The translations under genes were made by a program, and so were the position numbers. Below, in pieces: positions 12,501-24,500 of a stretch of DNA of 64,000 bases. The stretch is from the NCBI GenBank assembly GCA_029961685.1, contig JARWKL010000008.1:34101619-34165618 (forward strand), read 5' to 3'. Every line of letters starts with the position of its first letter. Position 1 is the first letter of the stretch. Source of the DNA: Aristolochia californica. Taxonomy: Eukaryota; Streptophyta; Magnoliopsida; Piperales; Aristolochiaceae. The notes under the pieces are model-generated. The model did not search any database. It was not told where the DNA came from and was given only the letters and a program-made list of their open reading frames with translations.

Positions 12501-15500
12501 TGGACTTGGTTAGCTGACTACCCAACAACAAATTTAAGGGAAACTTGGGGACAAGAAGTGTTGACTCAGGAGATAGAAAAGAAGATGGAGTAATATTCCC
12601 TACTCCTAGAACAGGAGAAGTAGAACCATCAACAAGATTAACGTATTTAATACACAAAGACTCTTTCAAACTAGAAAACAATTATAACATACCTGACATG
12701 TGTCTAGAGGCTCCTGAGTCAAGAACCCAGGATGGTGATGAGTAAACATGATAAGCTACCATACCTGAGTCAACACTGGTAGAACTAGGAACTAGGATGG
12801 AAGCATGAGCTACAAATGTTGAGGACGAGGCAATAGAGATCTGAGCCATGCGTTGAGCAATCTGCAACTTTTGTTGTACCAATTGTTGCACCTCATTTGG
12901 AGCACCCGATGTAATCGACATAGAAGAATCTAAACTCCCACTTCCACTATCAGGAATTGTAGAATTAACCCATGCAGGTTTCTCAAACTTAACCCAGCAT
13001 AAGTCAAAATAATGATTATTTCTGCCACAATGAACACACTTCATTTCTGACATTGGGCCAAGCATCCAACATTGGGCCAATTTACGCAGATCTCAAAAAA
13101 CCCAATGAGGAATCCAATTAGGCAATCAAAGTGTAGAAAATCTTTCAATGATTCATAAAGACTAGTAACCCTAAGGTTATGGCAGAGAAAAGAAGAAAAA
13201 ACTTAACTTTGATGAACTAGCATAAAAAACCTATAATTTTTCTCCTTCGAGCAGATCATCCTCTTAAAAAATGGCAAGAATCTACAGTAGAATGCTCCCA
13301 ATAACGATCTATTGCTTTGATACCATGTAAAAATCAAGATCGGGTGAAGGAAGAGGGAAAATTTGAGAGAAAAAGGAGAAAGGAGGAGAATAACTTTCTG
13401 AAGAGCCTAAAAGGCTTCATTGAGAATTGTGCATGAATTCCCAAACTTCTTAAATAAGGGTTTTGAGTTACAAATTACAAAAATGCCCCTATACACTTAA
13501 TAAATCTTAATCTCCTTATATGTCCCTAACTACACATCCTATGTACATAAAAATTTAACCATTGATATAATTTAAGGGGGGGTTAGTCCAAAATGAAGTG
13601 AGATGAATTACTCCCGCATTACTTAGTTCATTAGATTAAGGGGTTAGTGTAGAATGAATTCCACTTCAAGTGAATCATGTCAATTCATTCACTCAGGCAA
13701 AAAACAGGGAATTTAGATTCGGACCTATTTTCCGAATCAATCACTTGAAGAGCGGGACGCGCGTTGCACCCCCCCCCCCCCCATCGGCCTTCCTCGCTCT
13801 CCTCTCCCTCTCGACCTCCGTCACAGAGCACGAGAGGCCTCTTGGCTCTAGGACTCTCTTCTCCCTCTCGGCGTACCTAGGAAAAATTAAACCATCGTCT
13901 CCCCCCCCCCCCCCCCCCCCAGTCAGCCTTCCTCGCTCTCCTCTCCCTCTCGACCTCCGTCGCAGAGCACGAGAGGCCTCTTGGCTCTAGGACTCTCTTC
14001 TCCCTCTCGGCCGTAGGAGCGCCGCCTCCGTTGCTCACTGGCCCGCTATAGTCTCCCGCCAGTGAGGAAGACGATGGACTCTCTTCTCCCTCTCGGCGTA
14101 CCTAGGAAAAATTAAACCATCATCTTCCTCACTGGCCAGGAGACTATAGCAGGCCAGCGAGCAACAGCGACGGAGGCGCCGCTCCAACGGTATGCTGAGA
14201 GGGAGAAGAGAGTCGTAGAGCCAAGAGGTCTCTCGTGCTCTGCGACGGAGGTCGAGAGGGAGAGGAGAGCGAGGAAGGCTCATCATAAAAATAATAATTT
14301 ATATTTTTTATTTATAAAGTAATTATTTTTATTTATTTAATATTCATTTTATAATTACTATATTAATTAGTGATTTAATAGTCATAATTAAAATATTTTT
14401 AAAATAAATATTTGATAAATTGTTTTGGTTTAATTATCCCATTGCTATAATTAATTAAACCAATGGTTTAAAATTTTGTGACAATATATTATTAATTAAT
14501 AATACATAAAAATATATATTATGTTATTGATATATATATATATATTTATTTATTTATTATATATTTTTTTTATTATTGTATTAAATTAATGGTTTTTAAT
14601 GTTAAAACATATCTTATGTTATTAAAAATAATTTATTTATTTATTATATTCGCTTATGTTATTTTTTTTTTTTTTAATAATTTTTTCTAGCCACAAGTAA
14701 TTATTGTATTAATTTATAATAAACTATAATCATTAAGTAATATAATATAGTTTTCATTAATTAGGATATTAATATATTTTAATACTACACGTTAAATCAC
14801 TAAGTATAGTAACCATGTTTATTTTGGTTAATTATCTGTTTAGGTATATGTTTTATTTAAGTATATTATAAAATGTTACTCATTTTCTTGTTTATATGAT
14901 ACTTTTTATTTGGGGGCACAAACACTGGAATCTGTTTTCTAATGCACTTGAACTCGTCTATACTAACACCCAAGGATGAGTTGAAGTTGAATCAATTCAT
15001 TTAAGATGAATTGAATTCTTTTCTTCATTTCAAGTTCATTGTGGACCAACCCTCCCCCCTAAATGGAGAATAAGATTACATAAGAAAGTAACCACTGAAT
15101 TGGTAAAATGACCAAAATACCCCTGGATGTATTTTCTAACAATGAATAAAGCCTTCCTCCTTAAGTGGTTATGGAAATTCAATAATTTTTCTCAGCTAAT
15201 TTGGAGATCTATGGTAGCCACTAAGGTAGGTTTTTCAAATTTTTGGTGGACTCGAGGAAGAAAATTTTTTCTCGCTTTGGAAATCTTTTTATCCTCTTCT
15301 TCCTCTGTTTGAAAAAGGTATATGGGCTGTGGTGACAAGATTCAATTTTGGTCTCATTGGTGGACTGATAAGGAGCCTTTCCGAGATAGATATAGCATGT
15401 TAAAAAGGATAAGTGTGTGCTGTAACACCACCTAATTTTGAATTAGATATAGCATATTAAAAAGGATAATCCTGGAATTTTAATTTTAAAAGAGGTCTGA

Positions 15501-18500
15501 ATGAATTAGAAACTAATCTGGTTTCTAATCTTATTGAAGAGCTTAGTATAGTTCAGATATATGAAAACAAACAAGACAAAATGATATGAATGAGTGACAA
15601 TAGTGGTCTATTTCAATCTCTTCGGCATATACATATCTCAAGTGGATGGTTTAACAATGATATATATCATGATGCAGTCTTGGAGGACTTCTGGTCCCCT
15701 AAAGGTTCTTTTCTTCCTATGGTGTGCACTTTTGAATAAGATTCTAACAGTGGATAACTTGAGAAAACGTGGTAATCAGCTCTATTGTCCCCTTTGTCCG
15801 TTATGCAATGAGGCTGATGAAACAATAAATCATTTATTGTTAGTCCTTATTTTTGGACTAATGTTCTTGATAGATTGGAATTCAGTTTTGCATTCCAATG
15901 ACTCCCTTTGGAATGTGCAAAATGATTCTTGACTTTAGGATTCAAAAATTGGGAAAGCTTATTATATCAGCTTGCTTAGCTCATATCCCTTGGGGTATTT
16001 GGAAAGAGAGAAATAACAGAAGGTTTAATAGCAAGTTCAGACCTGAAAATGAGATTACATCAATGATTATAGGACATATCTCCTCTTGGCTTCACACTCA
16101 ATCTGAGTTTAGCACCATGAGAGATATTTCTCTTCGACACAATTGGAATATCATTGCTCATATGACGTTTCCATCTCGCCCTCCCATCATGGTTAGCTTG
16201 AGTCCACTTCCGATTGGTTATTTAAAACTCAACTTTGATGGTAGTTCTATTGGCAATCCAGGTCAAGCAGGAATTGGAGTTATTCGAGATTCAATGGGTA
16301 TTCAGCTTCTATCATTTTCAGGAACGCTAAGAATTTCAGATTCTACAAATGCTGAAATGTCTGTCTTCTTCAAGGTTTTGTGACTTTTCAGGACAACTTT
16401 AATATTCTACTCATTATTGATGGAGAATCAAAGGTAGTAATTGACTGGTGTTCAAAAATTCAATACCCTCCTCGGCATCATTGGAGAATGTTTCATCAAA
16501 TAATAAAGATTACTTCCTCTCTTGATTGTTTTTGGTCACATGTACCTAGATCAGCAAATGATATTGCTGATTCTTTAGCTAAACAAGGAGTTTCCCTACA
16601 ATCTCTTGTTGCTAGGGTAACTCTCTTTTACTTGTGGGGGGGGGGGGGGGGGGGGGGGGTGGGGGGTTAGTCCACAATGAACTTGAAATGAAGTGGAATT
16701 CAATTCATCTTAAATAAATTGATTCAACTTCAACTCATCTTTGGGTGTTAGTGTAGACGAGTTCAAGTTCACTGGAAAACAGATTCCAGTGTTAGTGCCT
16801 CCAAATGAAAAATATGATATAAACAAGAGAATGAGTAACCTTTTATAATATACTTCCTAAACAGATAATTAACTAAAATAAACATGGTTACTACACTTAT
16901 AAGTGATTTAACGTGTAGTATTAAAATATATTAATATCCTAATTAATGAAAAACTATATTATATTACTTAATGATTATAGTTTATTATAAATTAATACAA
17001 TAATTACGTGTGACTAGAATAAATAATTAAAAATAAATAAATAAAATTTAAAAATAACATAAGCGAATATAATAAAAATAAATTATTTTTTAATAACATA
17101 AGATATATTTAAACATTAAAAACCACAAATTTAATACAATAATAAAATATATATATAGATATATATTTATCAATAAATAATATATACTTTTATGTATTAT
17201 TAATTAATAATATATTGTCACGAAATTTAAAACCATTGGTTTAATTAATTATAGCAATGGGATAATTAAACCAAAACAATTTATCAAATATTTATTTTAA
17301 AAATATTTTAATTATGACTATTAAATCACTAATTTAATACAGTAATTATAAAATGAATATATTGAATAAATTAAAAAAATTATAAATAAAAAATATAAAT
17401 TATTATTTTTATGACGATGGTTTTAATTTTTCCTAACTTAGGAAAAATTAAACCATCATCTTCCTCACAGCGCGTCGTTTTCCTCAGCGGCGAGAGACTA
17501 CGGCAGGCCAGCGCGCAACGGCGACGGAGGCAGCACGCTGACGGTACGCCGAGAGGGAGAAGAGAAAAAAAAATTTGGGGGAGGAAGGCCCAGCGGGAGG
17601 AATTTTTCTCTACAAAAGTATGTTTTCTCCAATTATAAAAAATCTTTTTTTCTTTTTTGAATACTTGCTATGAAGTCCTGGCTTTTTTTTTTTTCAATAT
17701 ACGCACTCTTCAAAGAAAAAAAGCTATAAAGTCCTGGCTAATCCAAGTAGTTTAGGCTTTTCTAAACTTCAAAGTCACCTTTATTCGGTGAACTGGATCT
17801 TTGGGGTTGCCTTAGCTATTGTTGCTATGACAACTAATAGGATGTATCTTATCTATGTCAATTATGGTTATAAGAAACAAAGTACAGATAGCCTACCTGT
17901 TACCATCAGGATGAAGCTCATAATATTTTTTGTCCTCACCAATGGCCAATAGATACCCGGAGGATGTCAAACCCTGCATCAAGAAAGATGATGTTATACT
18001 GATTAGTGCCAAGTGGAATCTCTTGATCTTTAAGTCGAACTCACCTCAATCGTGACTGGAATAATCTCTACTAACTGTTCCTCATTTCTTTCCTCCACAA
18101 AAACCTTTTGCCCACTGCATAGAAAACAATTATCCAAAATAAACACTAAAGTTTAGACCCACTAAAGACCAAAATAAGAAGAACAAACACCTTCAAAGAA
18201 AACAAAAGAGTTGGAAAAGATCATTCATTTTAGGCACATTTATAAGATATAAAATAGTATTATAAACTTTTCTTACATCTTAAGGAAACACAGTGGATCT
18301 AATAGGTAACATAAAACCCCATTGATGCTCTTTTCAATTTCCAAATCTTTCACACCAAGCTTTTTGAACAAGAAACATCCACTTTCCTTGATGCTATATC
18401 ATATTAAAATGGCCCCTCCCCCTGGTTGGCTCAAGAAAAACTTTGGTGGGAGCTCCATGGGAACCCGGCCAGCTAAGGTAGGAGGAATCCTAAGGAACAG

Positions 18501-21500
18501 AGAAAAATGCTTTTTTTTTTTTTTTGAGAAATGACTGTGAAAGATCCATACAACTAGCATTTTCAAGACTAGCAGAAAATTAAAGATCCATGCAACTACA
18601 ATTTCAAGAAAATTGTTTGATGTGCCTTATGCTCTCCATCAGTTCATTCACTTGTTTCACCATGGCCGACAAGATTGATTTGTCCTTGACTGAAGTCAAA
18701 TATATGAACTCTCATAGACTCACCAATTGCAAAACTCAAGCGGCTATAGAAAGGCCATAATCTTTTGTGAAGAATTGTTTTGTGCAAAGAGCCTATAAAA
18801 TCTTTTTCGTTTTTTTTTTTTTTTGAAAAGCTTATTCGCAAAATTGGATCAGTTAATTCCCATCGTTAAGCTCTCCTTGGAGGTGTGAGGGTACTTATGT
18901 AGATTCTGTAAGGAGCCAAGATGATACTTGACCACCTCCTCCTAATGGTTGGTTAAAGTTTAATTTTAACAATACCTCCAATGGAAATCCCGGTCCTGGA
19001 GGAAGTGGGGGTGTTTCCTGTGACTTTGGAACAGATCTTGTAGGCAACTACACCCTTGGAAATTTTGATTCAATAGAGGCAGAGCTTCAGCTCTGCTATG
19101 AGGATTGCAAATTTTTAAACAGCAATTTGTGTCTCCATTGGTGATTGAAGGGGATTCTCAAGTGGTTGTTGGGTGGTTCTCTAAAGAAGTATCTCCTCCT
19201 TCAACATTGAGGTTTTGGTGATTTGTGATGGTATATAGATATCTTGGCTTCATGTTCTGAGAAGCAGGATCAGTTTGGCTGATTCATTGGCCCAAATGGG
19301 TGTTCTTTTATCTGTTCTTGTGCAAAGTGACACTTATCCATTTGACCCAGGTTAATTTATTTTGTTTTTTCATTGTCCAGTTTGATTGTCATTCTTGTTC
19401 TTATTCGCTTCTTGTATTGTTGTTTGTTTGTATGCAAGTAGTTATCTAGCTACTAGATTTTGTAATATTATATTCTCTTCTATTCAATGCAGTTCCTATC
19501 ATTTTCAATTTTTTTATTTAAACAAGGTGCAGAATAAACTCATATCTACACATCATGCTTCATCAGACTCAGCCTGAAGGAATATAACCAAAGCTTCAAT
19601 AACAACTGCCATCTACCCACAGCAACCCGGCATCTAATGGTTGCAAGCCAGCATCTACAATCTACATGTGCCACTTTGAGGGGGAGTGTTAGAATAATTA
19701 CATAGAATATGAAGGGAATTTCATTGTAGTGTTTGAGTATAACAAGGAAGAAGACTCCTTTTAAGAGTCCTAATTTGTTTCTTTAGAAGAGTTCAATTTA
19801 AATTCAGAAACTTGTAATATGTAACTGTAAAAGATGTGAAACTTTAAGAGACAGAGAGAAGAGAGGGTACAGAAAGAAGGGGAGAAGAGAAAAGAGCAAA
19901 GAAGCTCTGAATGAGCTGTGTTGGTGTTCGTGCACGACCCCCAATGCTATTTATTAAGTTTGGATGACAAATTACAAAAATGCCCCTCTTTACATAAAAT
20001 CGCTTATTCCCTTATAACTCCCATTCTACACTTCCTATGAAAATAAATATTTGAACGTAAATTAAATTAAGCATACTGAACAAGATAGTGCCATAATATG
20101 AAATATCCGATTATGTAAAATAACCAAAATGCCCTTGAGCTGATTTTCTCACAGTAAATATAAATAAAGTCCGAGGGGTCGAACAAATATCTTCGGACAT
20201 CTTTTTTTTTATGAAATGTGATTTTATTAAGAGATCAAAAAGGAGCTAACTCCTAACAACAAGAGATTGCAAGGAGGCTCCTTGTTTGGCTAAAGCATTA
20301 GCCACAGAATTCACTGATCTCGGAATGAGAGACCAAAAACAATCAAAAAGATTGACAATATCCAAAATTTCAAAAAAGGCATCCCAATAGCGCCACAGAG
20401 GTGAAGAGGCATTCTCGCACCAACCGATCACCACCTTAGAGTCTCCCTCAATCAGGATCGTTCCTAAGCAATGATCACGAAAAACACGAAGCCCATTAAA
20501 AAGACTTTGATGCTCAGCCGTCGTGGAGTCTGCAATACCGAGAGGCCCGGAGAAAGAGACAATCTTGTTCCGAAGAGAATCACGAATCACGCCACCGAAA
20601 CCGGCTAAGCCAGGATTATCAAGAAAAGATCCGTCAAAATTCAACTTAAGGACTCCAGCAAGAGGCGGGGTCCATTCACAGATGACGGGGGGCTTCGAAG
20701 AAATGTGGAGTTGGGCTAGGCTCCTCCAATTATTTTTTTATGGATGATCCCAAGAAAGGGGAGAAGGCTTTCGAGAGTGAACCAAGTAGCAATATTGCCT
20801 GAGATGGTTTCAATGACTCTATCTTGAGTGCGGAATTTGGCATTGAATCTTCTTTGATTGCGCTCCAGCCAGAGACCCCAAGGGATGAATGCAGATAAAG
20901 CACACATCATTAATTTTCCAAGACCGGGGATAGGAGTCCTGGCAAGCATTCGGCAGGTGGCAGCCAAGTCCTCAGGGAAGCACAGATGGAGCCTAATTTT
21001 CAGCCATCCTTTCTTACCCATTTCTATCATTTTCCTATTTTCCACTATGATTTTGCATTCTGACAGTAGACATAGGAAGGATGCAAAAGTGTGAAATAAA
21101 AAGGTTAACATTTGTGTGTAGCATTATTTTTACATAGAGTAGAAACATATGCTAGCCAATAACGAGTTCACCAAAAATAAACCAAAAACAGTAAATTTAC
21201 CCATGCAACCATGTCTTGTAATATAGTTCCTCAAGTGCTTGAAACCCTGAATGGCAAAAAACATAAGTGAATCACATTATCCAGTTCACATTGACAAGCA
21301 CTGCATTAAGCCTTTCTACAAGTACCACGTCTTGGAGACAACAAAACCATGCAGTACAAGATACCTCAACCAACGATAGAACAGAAGAACTGGATAGTTA
21401 ACCCAAATAAATATACTACTAGTTCAGTTTAATAAGTGTAAACATGTCAATGATCCTAAATCACAAACAACCAAATTCTAACGTGAAATGCAGCAATCCA

Positions 21501-24500
21501 AAAAGTAGGTTCACTTTATCCTAGATGGTAAAAAGAACCCAATGTGGTCCATTTGTTCATCAAAGAAAAGGGTTGAGTAAATAAGGTGAACTGCAATTCA
21601 TCTTGAATCGTGAGTCGTCGCATGACATGTGGATTGAAAACGAACTTTGCAGAGATTAATGAAACAACTGTTGGGAAAATGTTGGTCTCAAGATCCTCTT
21701 TCTACCAAGTTTGATGGTAAAAATATTTGCAACAAATAATACGTTTTGTGTAAGTTTTGAGCAGATATTTAAATCATTTCAAGCCTCCACAACTCTTACT
21801 ATTCAAATAGTAGAGTATTCGAATAGTTAAATTAGCATCAGGCAAAACGCAGTGCAGAAGTGACAAACTATTTGAACAATCCCTATACCATTCAAATAGT
21901 TCAACCTCCAAAATACATAAACAAGAAAACTGTTCGAACAGTGAAGAAAGTGTTCAAACAGTTTCTTCAGCAGAAGTAGCCAAAAGTAAAACTATTCAAA
22001 CACTAAAGAAAGTGTTTATAGCTCATCAACAGAATGGTATAGGGATTGTACTCTTCTCTCTGCTTCTTAATAGCATTTACACCTTTTACTCAAAAAAAAA
22101 AAGAAAAAAGCTCATCAACAGATGCCGCCCAAAACCTAAAAAATGAAAATGTTCCAAACAGTAAAGAAAGTGTACAAACAATTTTTATTTTTATTTTGAA
22201 AATGGTGAATACCATTCAAGGCAAAGCCAAAACAAAACAACAACAATCAAAGGAGTCAGCTAACAAATTAGCTGATCTAGGAACATGAAACCAAAAACGA
22301 TTAACAAAGGAAGCAAGCTTCGGTAGAAGGGAGTGGGCATTCCATCTTAAGCTGTGATTCTTAAAAGGAAAAATTGAGTGAGCAACTAGTCGCCATGCCT
22401 CTATGGTTGCCGAGAAGGGCTCTCTTATCTCTCAGATCGTGGATCTAGACCTGGTGGAGGAACAAAGGTATTTAAATTCTGATGAGTTTTCACTCCAAAA
22501 TTCTCTAAATTATAAGCTCAATATTATCCTCCATCAAGAGAAGGTTCGGTGGAAGCAAAGAGTCAGATTTAAATGGCTAAAGGAGAGAGATGTGAATACA
22601 AAGTTTTTCCATGACATCGCCTCGGCAAAGAGGAGATCCAATCGAATTACCTCATTATGCATTACTAATGAGGTAACGTCGTGTCGAACTACAATTGCTA
22701 ATGAGTTGGTTAAGTTTTTTATAGATTTATATTCGGAGGAGTGTACCAACAGACTGTGGTTTTCACACATTAGTTTCTCGTATCTCTACCGAAGCTGCCT
22801 CACTTATAGAATCTCCCTTCTCTTCGGACGAAATTGAGCGGGGCCGTCTTGGGCATGGAAAGTGACAGGGCCCCGGGTCCTAATGGTTTTAATAGAGACT
22901 TTTTGAAAAAGTTTTGGGCCTGTCTTAAGGAAGATATCAGTGTTATGATCGATGGTTTTTTCAGAAATGGCATAACATTCCGCAACATCGATGCATCATT
23001 TATCACTTTGGTTCCAAAGAAAGCAAGTGTGGAGAAACCAGAGGATTTTCGCCCTATCAGTCTGGTTACGAGTGCATATAAAATTATTGCAAGAATCCTA
23101 GCCCACTATTTAAAGGTATTGCTCCCCATCGTCATCCACAAAGGGCAAGGCACTTTCCTCAAGGGGAGAGAAATTTTAGAATCCACAATAGCTGCACATT
23201 AGCTTATGGACCACTTCAGGCGTAACCAGGACCCGAGAATCGCCCTTAAGCTTGATCTTGAAAAACCTTTGACAGAGTTAACTGGTTCCTGCTTGATGAG
23301 ACGATGGAAAAAAATGGGATTTGGAGAAAAATGGTGATTTTGGATAAGAAGTTGTGTGGGCTCAGCATCCTACTCTCTGATCCTCAACGGTTCAGTATGT
23401 GGATATTTTAAAGGAACTAGGGGGATTAGGCAAGGTGATCCTCTCTCTCCGCTCTTATTCAACATAGTAGCAGAATTCCTCTCTGCTATGTTTTATTCGG
23501 CAGTTGACCTTGCATGGCTTTCCCCAACAAGCCCCCACCAGGCTTTTAATATACCGATTTTGCAGTATGCGGATGATACTATTACTTTTGGAATCGGTGA
23601 TATGGATAGTGCAAGGAGGATAAAAGCAATATTAGGGCTTTTTGAAATAGCATCGGGGTAGAAAGTTAATTGGGGGAAGACCTCTCTCATAGGATTTAAT
23701 GTGAGCCCGGAGAATCTTGCAGAAATGGCAAATTTATTTGGTTGCTCTACAACTACTCTTCCAGCAAAGTATCTTGGTCTCCCACTCTTTCATGGGCGTA
23801 TCTCCCAAAGTTTATAGAACCCATTGATCGAAAAGATTGAATCTCAGTTAGCAACTTGGAAGGGGTGCCTCCTCAACAAGGCGGGCAGACTAATCCTCCT
23901 TACATCTTGTATTGCTGGCATCCCAAACTATGCTTTATCCTTTATGCCTTGCCCATCTTCTATATGCAAAGCCATGGATAAAATGAAAAGAAGATTCCTC
24001 TGGAGAGGATCAAGTGATTCTTTCAAATATCACTGGTCAAATGGGATGATGTATGTCTTCCTAAGAGATTGGGTGGATTAGGGATTCAGATATCAAAAGA
24101 GATGAACAAAGCTTTACTTCTTAAATAGATTTGGAAGTTCAATACAAATTCTTCTAATCTTTGGAAGGATAGGGTTCGGGCCAAGCTGGGTTGGAATTCG
24201 TCATGATGGATGTCCAGAGGAAATCGGAGAGGGCTATCCTCAATATGGAGATCTCTTTATTTGCTTCTTCAGAATTTCTCCTCAGCCGGTAGATTCTTTG
24301 TTGGCAGTGGTAGATCTCTTAAATTCTGGGATGATTGGTGGATAGAGCAGGAACCTTTGAGAAACTCTTTCAGTAATTTTTTCCTTCTCTCCACACAAAG
24401 GGAAATTTCAGTAGCCGATGCATTTGAGGAGGGTGGTATGAACCTACATCCCCGAAGGGGTCTGTCTGACACGGAGGCTTTGGAAGCAAGCAATTCATTG

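Larger units (their letters stand above)
12195..15141 (-). mobile_element. Internally deleted copia element, its 5' LTR split by a Harbinger-type insertion
   Basis: Minus-strand order: 5' LTR (15141-15063 and 13575-13326), primer site (13325-13314), short leader, zinc knuckle and protease (13080-12400), then a remnant of the 3' LTR starting TGTAAAAATGAAG (12195 upward). RT, integrase and RNase H are missing. Both LTR copies share TGTAAAAAT at one end. The other LTR end, TTTTCTAACA, lies beyond the Harbinger insertion. No matching 5-bp flanks were found (GCATC against ATGAA), so the ends may have been rearranged. Confidence 0.75.

Noticed and set aside
13670..13990. Open frame rich in Pro and Ser
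   Set aside because: It runs through C-homopolymers and tandem repeats of the non-autonomous Harbinger element; not a gene.
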